Source: Numida meleagris (lineage: Eukaryota > Chordata > Aves > Galliformes > Numididae). Taken from it: 64,000 nucleotides of DNA. Every line of letters starts with the position of its first letter. Within the stretch, counting starts at the first letter, position 1. The notes under the pieces are model-generated. The model ran no database searches, was not told the origin of the DNA, and was given only the letters and a program-made list of their open reading frames with translations. Shown here piece by piece: positions 1 through 11,139 of this stretch. Where the stretch lies: contig NC_034409.1 in assembly GCF_002078875.1 (NCBI RefSeq), positions 61,343,874 to 61,407,873 of the forward strand, written 5' to 3'. The position numbers and the translations under genes are program-made.

Positions 1-3000
1 TGCTGCTGCTGCAGGCTGGACCCTTTGAATGCTCTGACGTTTGTTTCCCAGACTCCAGAATGACTTGATATGAGAGCTCAGAGTGCTGAAAAGAGACCTT
101 CAGTTGCTGCACTGCCTAACATACCATGCATCCGTAGCATCCATCTCGCTGCGGTTGGCAGTGTGCAGGAATCAGACCTGGCCTTCTGCAGGGACAGCTG
201 CAATGCAACCAGCACGATCCTCCAAGGCAGCTGAGTCAGAGAGGGGAAACATATTTGCAGCTGCTGAATTTTGCAATGATACCTCATTGGGTTTTAGATA
301 TATTACTGTGCAGATGTGCAGTAACAAACATCTGCAGTTCAAAGACTTAACAGCTCCTTTCTTGGAAATAGTTCCATGCTTACCAAAACTAACTCTTTGC
401 AATCCTCTCTTGTCTGCCCCCATCCCTTTTTGGGGTAGAGATACAACGAACAACCGCTGCACTTCTGGAATTGACAGTGAATTGAGTATGAGAGTATCAC
501 ATATTTCTAAAGCTCTGGCTTGCTGCAAATTGTACACCATCTGGCTCTAAGAGTACGTTGGCATGCGTATCCCTTGCCTGTGGGACTAGTGCTAAGAGAG
601 ATGGATTCTTTTTGAAAAGTGTGTTGTAGCTGCCCTGCAAAAGCAGGTCATACTCATAAAGGCATGGCACAGCTTGGCCTGGCACTCGGCTCATTACAGG
701 CTGCCTGCTTCCTGGAGTCTTGTCCTTCAGGTGCTATTGCAGACTGTTGTGGAGAGCGACAACTGGAAAAGATGCTGGGTTCAACTCAGCAGCGTTGAGG
801 AAACAGTGCAGTAATTGATGCTTGTAACTGTGCAGCGGGAGAAGCAGAGCGGTACAGCCTGGCGGGGCAGGTCTGTCCCACAGATCTGGGAAGCCTTGAG
901 AGAACCAGCTGACAAACCGTGAGAGCACTTGGCTTACCAAATTCTTCTCACTTGGTGACAGTTAAACTCGATAGCTGTAAAATGCTTTCTGCTCCCTGAC
1001 AAAAATGCCAGATGTATTTGGTTTGCTTTTGTAGTAACGGCCAATTGGAACCATCATGTTTCCTGCCATTCTTCACTACAGTTTGGGAGTTCGGAAATTC
1101 TGAAAAGTGAATGCAGGAGGCAGAACCATTTCTTTTTTTCTGAAAGTACAGCTCATGAAACTGTCAGAGCAATCTTGGGCTTTTTCCTAGAACATGCCAG
1201 AAACTTCGAGAGCCCTGCTGTGCCATGCCCTCTGTTTCTCACCAAGCTTTTCGTACTGTTTGCTGATACTAAACATTTCTCACTGTTTCTCTTATCTTTA
1301 ACAAATGACTCTTTCTTTGTGCTTCAGGGAAGATGGTGAAAAAAGTCTGTCCTTGCAACCAGCTCTGTAGTAATTATCTTATTTCTGTTATCTCCAACTC
1401 CTGACTGTAAAGCTATTCATTGGCTTTTTCTGGTCACCGAAGCCTTGCCTCCCTGACTCTGTCTCCAGCACAGCATCTGTCTCTCTCTGTCACGCCCTCT
1501 AATGTGTACTCTGTTGTTAGCGTATCTGTATAGCGTGGCTATTACCTTTGCAGAAAAGTGGAGGCAGAGCCTCACCTTCCCTGTGCAACTCCTTGCTCTC
1601 TGCTAGTGATGGTGAATTGAGCATCGAGGGCAGCTGCTCACTGCAATGTGTTAATGCTGTTACCTTTGAGCAGCTGGTTTCTTTACATATCTGATGGGTT
1701 CTGCCACCTCAGTGACAGCTCCAATGGCAGAGTCCTGCAGCATTGCAAGAGGAAGCCATCAGATCTCTATCCACGTCCTAAAGTTAGAGATGTGTAGAAA
1801 AGCCAGCATGTGGTCATGTCATTGCAGTCTTTTTAAGGGTGCCTTTTGACTGTTGGCTCATGGTGAGATTTAAAAATAAAAAAATAAAAATTAAAAAGGA
1901 GGGGAGAGTGTGAAATGAAGGCACTGTACGTAGCAGGCTGGAGAAGGAGAAGCCTGTTTCACTTCAGGTCCCTCATGTCAGAGCAGGACTGGGGATGGCT
2001 GCTGTGACCAAGCAGGAATGCGAGGGTTTGTTTCCATGAAATGCCACGATTGAAACGCTTCCTTCTCACACTCTTCTGGATGGCAGCTTCAGTAGATGGC
2101 GATGACGTCAGGGCTAAAATGTCAAGTTCCTGATAAGTCATTCATTACACTGACGCTATGGGAGCTCCAGTAATTTTACAGCTCACCTCTAATGGCATAA
2201 ACCGGTCTGCCTCAGGTTGTCTGTGTCCTGGGATTGGAGCTCCGTCATAAAATCACTTTTTAGACTTTTTTTAGACAAAGCTCTTTGCCTGCCACCTTTC
2301 CTGCCTACCTTAAACCCTGACCTAAACCCTGAGCCAATCCTCTTCAGAACACTTCAGCTTTCCTAAATTATTTTTCACACCTTCAGATGAATGCACTGTA
2401 GTATTTTGTGATTACCTCTCTCCCTTGCACGGCCCGAAGAAGCTCTTCAGCATAGAGCCACAATCTCAGGTTGTCAGCTGTGCACTTACTAACATAGAAA
2501 TATGAGACGTGAGAACCTGATATTGGCCATCATGAAGAGTATGAGAATGAGTGTGTCAATCCCTGCATGAACCCTCATGGTGGAATGTGGTTGTTACTGG
2601 TTTCGACACCTCGAGTACCTCTTTGTTGTTTTTGCCTGTTTTGTCTTTAATTTCACATTCTTTTTTTGGTCACTGTTGTTCTTAAATAAGATGTGGTGCA
2701 TGCTTAAAGTGTTCGTTATTTTACTGTAGATTTTTCCTTGCCACCTTATGGTGTGTTTCTGTTAGCATTCATATGAGCTGCAGCTGCACTCCCCGGTCAG
2801 GGAACTCTGTTCTCGCCTTCCCTGTGCACTGTTGCATGTCTCTACCTGCCTGTAACAGCTGCTGCCCCTCATGTGAGCACCCTCCTTGGGAGCCACCTCC
2901 ATGCTTGAGCTGGAACTGGTGGGAGGGAGGTGTGTCCTTCCCCCTTCAGCACTACTAGAGGCGGTAACACTTTGCTTGTTTGTCCTGCCTAGAAAGTATG

Positions 3001-4750
3001 TCACCTTCCTAATTCACTCCTTAATGTAAAGCATTCCTGCAGGGGTTTGGAGCCAGTTCATTCTTTGATGCCGTGGTTGCAAGGAGTGTGGCTGCTAGCC
3101 AGGGAGGGTGGCACGGAGGAATTAGAATTGCAGAATTGTTAAGGTTGGAGAAGGCCACTAAGACCATCTGGTTCAACCGCCAGCCCATCCCCACCATGCC
3201 CACTGACCACCTCCCTCAGTGCCACATCCACACGGTTCTTGAACACCTCCAGGGATGGTGACCCCACCACCTCCCTGGACAGCCTGTTCCAATGCATCAC
3301 CACTCTTTGAGAAAGTAGTTGTCAGGCGGGAGACAGTGACTCTGTCGTTTGGCCTTCACAGTGGAAATGACTGTCTTTGCTAGGATTTTTGATACTCCAC
3401 TTTAATCATTAATTTCTGGAGTTTTCTCCAGAAATTCTGCCCTACGATCAGGTTTTTCCTGGGCTTCCAATTGCAGCCTTCAGAGCAAGCAAGTAGGAAT
3501 AGTTGAGGATATTTAAACCAATAAGGTGAGGATGCCTGCAGTGAATGCAGGGTTTAGCTCTACATTGACAAGGAACTTATTTTTATTGTGTTTAATTGGT
3601 TTTGAACTAAATGGGTTTGAGAAATGTAGATTCGTTCTGCCTTCCCCATGGACCTACTGGTCCCACATCTGGAAATTAAGATACTTCTGGGGTGTATTCA
3701 TTCCACATCTGGAATGAAGATACTGCTGGGAGTTTAGAAAGCTTACCTGATAATAAACAACTTTGGCTACTGCTGTGGTATCTGTCTTGTGAAAAGCTTC
3801 ATTGTGAGTGGAGTTACTCGCTTACAAGGGTGAGGCAGTGAGTGAGGCAATTGAACACAAAACTTCTGGATGTTTTCTGCAGGGGGATGCTCAGCAAACT
3901 TGCTAGAAGAACCAAATCCTCAGCATTCACATGAAGGTTTTTTGTTCTTGTGGTCAACTCAGTGAACAGCAAACCATGTCGAAGCGCGCCCAAGGAACTG
4001 GTCTCGTTTCTGCCTTCTTTAAGCTGTTCTAGTCATTTGCATCTGAAATGCTTATTCTTCTGACTAGGAAATCTGAACATAATGGCAAAAAATGTGCTTT
4101 CAGAGGCAGAAAGCAAAATTTAACACAGTGCAGACTTCCCCTGCTGATCCCCGCTCTTTAGTGGATGAAGACAGACCCGTCTGGTTATCCTCAAGTATGG
4201 CAACTATTGGAAACCACAGTTGTTGTTTCTCACTGTGGCTTTTTGTGTAATCTGAGTGAATTTTTCCTCTTCATTTTATGAAGCGGAGATAATTTTCTAC
4301 AGAGCAGCTGGCTGTGCTGATTGTAGTACTCCTTATTCAGCATCAGTGTTGTCCTCTAAGGTGGAACTGACTTGTGCTCGTAGTGGTTGCTGCTAATTGA
4401 AAGGTGTAGGATGAAAGAATGACACAGCTACTGTCATTTGGTGCTGAAATCTAATCTCCTTTTTCTTCTGCAAAGACGTATAGGCTGCTACCGTTCCCCT
4501 GTAAAGATGACTACTTGCAGGACTTCTTGAAGGAAACACCTGTGAAATATGAATAATCTGAGAAAATGCCTGTAGGAGTCCTTGTAGTTCCTACTTCAGC
4601 TTGTCTTGGAATTGAAACATAGACTAAATCTGCATGGCATTTTATTTGGTTCTCTATCGTTGTACCATTGCCACGATTGTTAAATTCCTCCTTCACTGGA
4701 GGAAGCTGATCTTGAACCCAAATTTTGACTCCCGTTTCTTGTATTTTTAG
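1..4750 (+). other. WNK1: WNK1 intronic sequence (3' part of an upstream intron)
   Basis: This stretch lies before the penultimate WNK1 coding exon and ends in an acceptor (tttttag at 4744-4750). I translated candidate AG-bounded segments and open stretches and found nothing resembling WNK1 sequence. The longest open frame (83-550, 155 codons) has no domain-like composition and no splice context. The only recognisable element is a CR1 fragment at 3121-3335. An A-rich low-complexity patch sits at 1868-1902. A short, poorly conserved WNK1 exon could still be hidden here. Confidence 0.7.
3121..3335 (-). mobile_element. CR1 LINE 3'-end fragment
   Basis: On the plus strand this reads as the reverse complement of a CR1 3' end. 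It opens with agaattgttaaggttgga, then comes the 'ccagcccatccccaccatgc' stretch and 'cacctccagggatggtgacc', followed by 'cagcctgttccaatgcatca'. These are hallmarks of the last ORF2 codons plus the short 3' UTR of avian CR1. The element is 5'-truncated, as most CR1 copies are, and lies antisense in a WNK1 intron. Confidence 0.85.
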
Positions 4751-4938
4751 GGACCAGTAGCACTAACGCAGTCGGGGCTACAGTGAACAGCCAAGCACCC
4801 CAGTCTCAACCTACTGCTATTGCCTCTAGCCGAAAGGGGACTTTCACGGATGACCTGCACAAGCTGGTGGATAACTGGGCCCGAGATGCCATGAACCTGT
4901 CTGGCAAGAAAGTTGGCAAAGGGCATAGCAACTATGAG
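4751..4938 (+). CDS. WNK1: WNK1 penultimate coding exon
   Basis: WNK1 is the 'with no lysine' Ser/Thr kinase that activates SPAK/OSR1 and so controls cation-chloride cotransport. This exon encodes about 62 residues of its far C-terminal regulatory tail, not the kinase. It starts after tttttag with two bases completing a split codon, then reads TSSTNAVGATVNSQAPQ. Next comes the strongly conserved block around RKGTFTDDLHKLVDNWARD, and it ends at GHSNYE before gtaaga. The 188-bp length and phases join it in frame to the next exon across a 293-bp GT-AG intron. The Ser/Gln/Pro-rich first half looks disordered; the TFTDDLHKLVDNWARDAM segment looks helical. The assignment rests on recall of the human WNK1 tail. 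A paralogue (WNK2/3) is less likely given the adjacent RAD52 and ERC1. Confidence 0.93.
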
Positions 4939-5231
4939 GTAAGATTTAACCCATGAATGCTTACAGTAAGAAACTGTCGGGTGTCATTACTATTTTAGAG
5001 GATCGAACAGGTAGAGTACAGTTACCATGTAGCCTGGACAACCGTGCTACAGAAGTGCTGGGTAAAGCTTGTGTGTGCAGGATTATATGGCATGCTCAGG
5101 AAGAGAAGAGGGATACCTGAAGAGTGAGGCTGTGGTGTGTGAATAGCCATTTGGAGCAGCCTGTGGGCCGAGGGGATAGCCGGCGCTGTTTCAGCACGGT
5201 TGTATAACTTGGAGGTTGAATTTTCTTTCAG

Positions 5232-5546
5232 GGCCCTGGAATGGCAAGAAAATTCTCGGCACCAGGTCAGCTCTGTATCTCTATGACATCTTCCCTGGGT
5301 GCTACGCCCATCTCTGCAGCATCAGCTACCTCTTTAGGTCCCTTCACGAAGGCCATGTGCCCTCCGCAGCAGTACGGTTACCCAGCAGCGTCTTTTGCCG
5401 CCCCGTGGAGTGGGACGAGCGGCCCGGCACAGCAACCGCTCGGCCAGTTCCAGCCCGTAGGTGCCGCATCTTTGCAAAGCTTCAACATCGGCGGTTTGCA
5501 GAAATCGATCAGCAACCCTCCAGGCTCCAACCTGCGGACCACTTAG
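5232..5546 (+). CDS. WNK1: WNK1 terminal coding exon with stop
   Basis: This is the last coding exon of WNK1. It begins after a good acceptor (ttttctttcag, 5221-5231) and encodes 104 residues from GPGMARKFSAPGQLCISM to the stop TAG at 5544-5546. It covers a Gly/Pro/Gln-rich, low-complexity tail with CPPQQYGYP and PLGQFQPVG, ending in LQKSISNPPGSNLRTT, the characteristic WNK1 C-terminus. No RFxV SPAK/OSR1 docking motif is visible in this exon (KFSA at 'ARKFSAPG' lacks the final V/I). The coding sequence is GC-richer than the surrounding introns. Longer open frames overlapping it in other phases (118 codons from 5216, 126 on the minus strand) are by-products of that composition. Confidence 0.95.
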   Translation, partial: GPGMARKFSAPGQLCISMTSSLGATPISAASATSLGPFTKAMCPPQQYGYPAASFAAPWSGTSGPAQQPLGQFQPVGAASLQSFNIGGLQKSISNPPGSNLRTT

Positions 5547-6339
5547 CCCCACCCGGAGACCGTGCTGGCTAGACCTCGGGACGGGGCGTGGGGAGGGAGA
5601 CGGGGCCCTTCGTCGACTCCTAGTGCTGCAATGAACTGGTGGCTTGCCAGACTGGGAATGAATTTCTCTTTTCCACCCATTGCTGTTAACTTTCTGTAAG
5701 GGGGGCTTCCCCACGTGCTTTCAAGGGGGAGGAGGATGATGAGCATCCTTACGATGGGACAGTTGTTTTGACTTGAGGGGTCCCGCTCTCGTGTGAAGCG
5801 AGAGCTGTGAAGATCGGTCACGGGGGCGGTTAACGCAGTCTTGCTGTAAAATTTCTCTGGTTTGAGGCTGAATCCGCGTGTGTCGAGACGGGAGAGCTGA
5901 ATCCTAGCATGAGGCTTTAGCACACTTCTCTCCCTGAAGATCCGAGACCAGCTGTCCAAATCCCCCTCCTCTCCCTCTCCCCACTCAATCGTATTTGGCT
6001 CCAGAGCGATGGGGCGCCTGAATGGACTTGCAGTGCAGCCCGTGCTTGATAGGTCATTACTGCTTTAAGTAAGATATTAACAGCTTTGACTGCAGCATTA
6101 GAGCAATTTAAATTGTTTAAAAATTTTAAAAGTTCCCTGCGGACATGTACTTACCATCAGTTTTGATGTGGAAACACTGTGATATATAAATGTTGTTGGA
6201 CAACAGTAGTTTAAAAATGAGTGGAATATAGAGGGTTAAAAAAGTTAAAAAGTAAAAAATGGGAAAAAAAGCTAGCTATATCCTTATACTTATTGGAGAC
6301 ACTTTAACTTTTTCCTTTGTATTTTCATTGTATTAGATA

Positions 6340-6345
6340 AATAAA
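6340..6345 (+). terminator. WNK1: Candidate proximal WNK1 poly(A) signal
   Basis: Canonical AATAAA inside an AU-rich stretch about 795 bases after the WNK1 stop codon, followed by T/GT-rich sequence. It would give a short 3' UTR isoform. Confidence 0.4.
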
Positions 6346-7362
6346 TGTGAATGTAAAATTGTATAAATTAATGTACTTGAATACTTGTCTGTTCTCCCAG
6401 TATGCTTGCTGGATATTTTAGTGCCTTGGACTTCTATTGCTTCTGCAGTTAGCGTTGTCTTCCCAGCAGACCCCAGGTGGACGGAGGGCAAGTTCAGAGA
6501 AGGCCGCGTTGTTTGTACCTAGGGGCGCAGCGATAGCGTTACCGCGTAGGGTAGGTGCAGCGGGTTGGAGCTGAGCCCCGCGTGTCGGGAAGCTTGGCCG
6601 AGGGGCGAGCCGGAGTCGGTGGTGTGACGAGGGCCGGGCGGGGCGGAGGGTTGTGCGTGATGCCAAAAGGAGACGAACCGCCCTTGTCTAGAGGCAGGAG
6701 GTCTGGATCAGGAGCGGAGGGGATGGGGAGAAGGTGTGTCTTTGGGAAGGGTCCAACTTAAGACGTAGCGTGACTCCGCCTGCAAAGTGGTGAAGATGTT
6801 TGGTCAGGATGTGACTTGAGGGAGAGGTGCCATTGCTCGTTGGCATGGGTCGTCTGCTGGGATTGCTTTTCTTTCTTTCGTTTTGTTGTGTTGTTTTGTT
6901 TTTTTTTTTTTAATCCATGGAAGCCGGGAATAGTCTTGTCCTGGCGCCATGTCCATTGCCGGCAATGGATGCACTTGAAACAGCCGGCATCGAGAAATTT
7001 CCTCAGTCTTATTTGGAGGATTTATGGTTTAGTTCACTCTAACAAATTTCCAGCTGGTACCAGGACTGTAGCCGTCACCTCTTAGTTACCCGTACTGTAC
7101 CTTTGCCGTGTTCATTCTCCCTTTTCATATTTAAGAATACTGGTTTCCTCTACAAAGTAAAAATAATACCAGCCAGTATTTAGAGTGCTGCAGAGAGCTG
7201 TGGAGGATCAGTGCAGCTTCCCAGCTCTGGGGCGGCTCGCTGCTGTCTGGAAGTTGGTGCACGCAGGAGATCGTTCCTTGCCCACATTGCTTTTCTTGAG
7301 AGTGCTTTTCCCCTGTGGAGCCTTAACAGGGAGTTTTTCTGTCTGTGGATGCTCTCACCTTC

Positions 7363-7389
7363 TTTTTTTTTTTTTTTTTTTTTTTTTTT
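7363..7389. repeat. 27-base poly-T tract
   Basis: Uninterrupted run of 27 T inside the proposed WNK1 3' UTR. It would be a U27 tract in the mRNA. No retrotransposon body is recognisable on its A-tailed (minus) side. Confidence 0.95.
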
Positions 7390-7945
7390 GCAAAGAGACG
7401 TGCGAGATCCATTCCTGCCACTCTTTTTTTTACAGCAGTTTTGGCAGCAAGGGCATGTACCGGGTGGAGAGAGATGGAGGAGGGCGAAAGCCACAGCGGC
7501 AAGGGGCGTGGGCCCAGAGTTCCTTAGGTTTGGGGGCTGCTTCTTTGGGACCTCGGTGCGGAGCGGAGCTGCGGAGGGGGAGAGGAGAGAGGCTCGTGGC
7601 GGGAGCGTGGTGGGAAGGGGCAGAAGCGGGGGGCCCTGCTGCTGAAGTTGGACGGGAAACCTCCGCTCTTTGCCTTGAACGGCGCAGAGGTTTCCCAGCG
7701 CGCCCGGTGGGAGGGGAGAGGTTTTTGCTGGAGGAAAAGGAGCGGTTGCCGGCCCGAGGCGGCGATGACGCAAGGGGAATACTCACGACAGGGGAACTGA
7801 TGGAGCTGAACGCAGCACGTGGTTATTTAATTTTGATCTAATAAGTTTGAGGTTGTTTTCACTTAATGTTATGCAAGAACTGGTTTTATTTACCATTGAT
7901 TCCCCCTCCCCCCCTTCCTGTGGATGAATAACTGAAGTCTAGAGG

Positions 7946-7951
7946 AATAAA
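7946..7951 (+). terminator. WNK1: Candidate WNK1 poly(A) signal
   Basis: AATAAA about 2.4 kb after the stop codon, in AU-rich sequence that continues to the signal cluster at 8086-8109. Confidence 0.35.
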
Positions 7952-8085
7952 CTAATGCTACTGAACTGTTAAATTATTTTGTTTAATATTACACTTTGAG
8001 TATCTTTTTCCACATAAAATCTGTTTCTGAATTACAAGCGTTTTCTTTACATTATTTAACAATGTACACTGTAAAAAAAAAAAAA

Positions 8086-8109
8086 AATAAAATGAAATAA
8101 AAAAATAAA
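8086..8109 (+). terminator. WNK1: Clustered poly(A) signals, probable distal WNK1 3' end
   Basis: Three AATAAA hexamers (8086, 8096 and 8104) lie in 24 bases directly after a 15-A run (8073-8087). GT-rich sequence follows (gttggttgtgtacttgg). The A-run is genomic and would also prime oligo-dT internally, so mapped ends here need care. Confidence 0.5.
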
Positions 8110-8125
8110 AAAGTTGAAACTTTGG

Positions 8126-10708
8126 GCTTCCCTGGCCGCAGTTGGTTGTGTACTTGGCAGCGTACCCCGGCTGCTCTCCTTGTATGGTTGCGCTTCGTGC
8201 CGCGGTTTGTGACCTCTGCAGAATATTTCACAAAGTCACCGAAAGAAACCAAACGTGCTTTGCTGAGCTCTGGGTTTGCTCCTTGAGCAGCAGGTTCCGG
8301 CCTCTCCTCCCTGCTCCTGCAGCCATTTAGCCGTTACCCAATTGGTAACAGTTACTGGCGGTAAAGCTGCAGCGGGGCTGCTCCCCCTCTCCTGCTGGAT
8401 CCGTTCTTCTCCTCTCTGGGTCGGAAGGGAGTGGGGGTGACCCGTGGTGCTGGGCGCTGGCTTTAGTCTCGATCCAGTCTGAATTTCATCTCCGAATTCG
8501 CAACCCTACCCATACCGTGGAAGAGTAGAACTATACAGAGTTGTTCTCAAGCAGCTGTAGACTGCCGAGGAATTATTTGGTATTTCTAAACACTAATTAC
8601 TGCTGCATTTCTTTCCATTTTAAGAACAGCTTCTGTTGTGAGTCACGCTGCTGAAGTCCTTAAAGAAAAAGCTCCCTGTGTAAGTCACTGCTCGCTTTTA
8701 AAAAAAAAAAAAGGACCAATGTGAGAGGTGACCCCTTCAGAGGAGGCATGTCTGTCCTTGCACCGTTCTGCTGTCGAGAAAGATGATGAAGTTGTTGGAG
8801 ACTTTCCTGTTTTCTGTTGTAGAAGTCGGGAGAGGCTTTGCTGAACACAGCAATCGTGTGTCTGCACATTCCCTTCCTTGCAGGTATCTGATTTCAACGC
8901 TGGGTGCATGACTCAGATGTGTGGTATGTCCTCCTTTCCTGAGCTGCTCTGAGCTCAGCACTGAGTTGGAGAGAAACCAGTATTGCTGGAATCTGAAACG
9001 ATTTTCTAGGTGTCATCTGTGACAGCTGATTTCATTTGTCCCGTCTTTTGATACCAACATTGGTCCTTGTTTGTCCTGATTGAGAGGTGAGTGGATAATA
9101 GAGGCTGCTGAAGAAAAAAGGACTGATAAGTGGTGAAGGTGAAGTAGGAGGAATGGGAATAAATGCTTCGTATCCCCTATGTAACATTTAGCTTGCTTTA
9201 CGAAACTCGTCTGGATAGACCAGTAATGGCAAAGCACAGAAATGAGGCCCTGTTTCAAGTCTGACATCAGTTTCAGGGTTGGATTAGTCAAACTTAGTGT
9301 CGCTTTTCCTGGTTCAGCTCCAGCCCCCAGCCACGCCGCACCATCCTCCTCATCTCCACTGCTGCCCCCAGGTAACACAGAACCAGCTTCCCCTCTCGAG
9401 CCCTGGGGAGCTCAGGCTGCTCTGGGCAGGGAGGGTGCTCGGTTGGTGGAGCCCAGCTCCTGCCCAGGGCAGCGGAGGCTGCAGCTGAGCCCCCTCACCA
9501 GAAAAGGAAAAGACCCAGCAGCTGCCCAGCCATTCCCTCACCGGAGCGAGGCCTTTTGAGCTGGGCACGGTAATTCCTGAACACTTCCTGATCTTATTCT
9601 TTGACTTCCTTTCACCTTATTACTAAGAGGAACAGCTGTTGCTTTGCTCTCGTGTTTAAAACCCACTCGAACCTTTCTGTTTGTCCACACTAAAGCCAAT
9701 GCAAGGCTGTGCATGCAGTGGTAGTCTCTAGCTTTCTACTTGTACCTGCTCACAAAGTGACCGCAAGCTGCTTTGAGCTTGAGAAACGGGAAAGGAGTTG
9801 TAATTCAATAGGAAGAAGGCACGAATAACAAGTGTGGTTGGTCTGTCCAAGTTTAGTGTTTATTCTTGTGTTAAAAAGGAGTAATAGCTTATTTAAAACA
9901 CCAAAAGATTAAAATTGCAGCTCCCGTTCATTTTACAAAAGGTCCGACCAACCACTTAGATGCTGTACGTACTCCTCAGCAGCAGTCCCTGCACGTTCCT
10001 GCCCCCGTGCTGCACGGGCACAGGGGGTCGTGCTGCTGCTGCTCCTGGGAATCCCGTGTGCTGAGGGGCGAGCTGAGGCAGAGTTGTGTCAGGGTGCTGC
10101 TCTGACCCAGCTTGTGCAGCCCCAGGGCAGGCAGCTGGGCCGCGTGTGGGGGGCAGAGGCTGCCACAACTGCACACGGCCCGAGGGAATGGGAGCCGGTG
10201 GTCCGAATGTTTTCCTGGGACCATCACCCACCCTGTCCTCGTCTTATTGGAAAAAAAGTCTCTGTGTGCCAAAACACAACACTGCGTGGGACAGAAGCCA
10301 CGGCATCTCATTTTAAGGTTTACTTATGGTACAATTTTCAGGCAAATTATTTGTAACAGCCACGAGTTGTGCAGAAGCACAAATGATTGTGTGTTTATAG
10401 AAAAAAAATCTGGAATATGTAATAACCCCAAAGCACATGAAGTTCTTGCTGGCTGTGTCTTGCTGGCTATTCTGTGTTGCTTTGGGCCAATCTATTAATA
10501 GATGAGGCTTTCAACAGCCAACTGCAGACTCATGATGTAATCCAGTACGTAGGTAACGATGCCACTGGGTGCCCTATGTGTGTTCTAGCCTCCGTTTCTT
10601 CCAGCTTTGACTTCTCCTGTAAGGGCTGCACTCTGCTGAACAGGGAGATAGACAGTGAGAAATGGGAGCTTCTTAAAACTTTTCTTTGCTTCTAAAAGCA
10701 CTCACTGA
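8126..10708. other. Intergenic spacer between convergent WNK1 and RAD52
   Basis: No exon or dispersed repeat is recognised. Locally GC-rich patches (9310-9560 and 9960-10210) create open frames of about 70-130 codons on both strands with no domain signature. A minus-strand AATAAA (plus-strand tttatt at 9859-9864) could be a distal RAD52 poly(A) signal, in which case 9.84-10.7 kb would be RAD52 3' UTR. Confidence 0.5.
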
Positions 10709-10714
10709 TTTATT
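10709..10714 (-). terminator. RAD52: Candidate RAD52 poly(A) signal
   Basis: Plus-strand tttatt reads AATAAA on the minus strand, about 160 bases beyond the RAD52 stop codon at 10874-10876. This gives a compact 3' UTR. A second candidate lies at 9859-9864. Confidence 0.5.
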
Positions 10715-10873
10715 CTTTAGCTCTTCACTGAGAAGATGGTTGGAAAAAGAGAGAGTTGTCCTAGCCCGCTATCGCAGCACTCCACACAAAAGAGGGATGT
10801 TTCTCCCACCCCTGATAACCTGACAGCAATGCTTTCAAAATCGAGAGCCACTTCTGAGACAGAAAGAACTCGG

Positions 10874-11139
10874 TCATGTATCATAGCACGTACCCGGTGT
10901 GTGCTGGTTGGCACCGTGGCTGTTGCTCGTGGGAGCAGCAGATGGCTGCAGCTGTGCGGACCTGACGGAAGGTTTGTGATAATTCGTTCTGTGAGGCGTC
11001 CTGTTACGAGTTGTCATTTGGTGGCATCCGCGGGGTGTCTCGGGGGGCTGGTGCCCGGCTGGCGGGCCTGCCGCTTTGTGACGCATCAGCTCGTTGAGGT
11101 CAGCGGTCTCCAAGGAAATGTCCCAGAGCTCAAGATCAT
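10874..11139 (-). CDS. RAD52: RAD52 last coding exon with stop
   Basis: Starts after ttcattctag, reads [18 protein letters not shown], passes [17 protein letters not shown] and stops after TPGTCYDT (TGA, plus-strand 10874-10876). RNRTPH matches human QNRTPH, confirming the frame into the C-terminal domain. The last ~45 residues do not resemble the human tail, and no KKRKYDPS-like basic terminus appears in any of the three frames just downstream. An unannotated further exon or alternative donor (CGTCAG|gtccgc inside this exon) remains possible. Confidence 0.82.

Larger units (their letters stand above)
5547..8125 (+). other. WNK1: WNK1 3' UTR (probable extent)
   Basis: About 2.6 kb of non-coding sequence separates the stop codon from a cluster of AATAAA signals at 8086-8109, a plausible length for a WNK1 3' UTR. 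It contains AU-rich blocks (6060-6410), a GC/CpG-richer block at about 6470-6760, a 27-T run at 7363-7389 and a G-rich block at about 7455-7765. AATAAA hexamers at 6340, 7946 and 8086-8109 allow several alternative 3' ends. Open frames here (up to 218 codons at 7185-7841) run through the poly-T and G-rich tracts as low-complexity peptide and are not credible genes. Confidence 0.6.

Noticed and set aside
83..550. 155-codon open frame at the window start, tested as a WNK1 exon
   Set aside because: No resemblance to WNK1 tail sequence and no coherent acceptor/donor pair.
5216..5572. 118-codon frame overlapping the WNK1 last exon
   Set aside because: Shadow of the real coding frame, which is fixed by the NLRTT terminus and the exon phases.
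7185..7841. 218-codon plus and 197-codon minus open frames near 7.2-7.8 kb
   Set aside because: Both cross the 27-T tract (poly-Phe / poly-Lys) and a G-rich block; no recognisable protein.
9242..10498. Several 70-130-codon frames in the WNK1/RAD52 spacer
   Set aside because: They overlap on both strands, reflect local GC-rich composition and show no domain; some may be RAD52 3' UTR.
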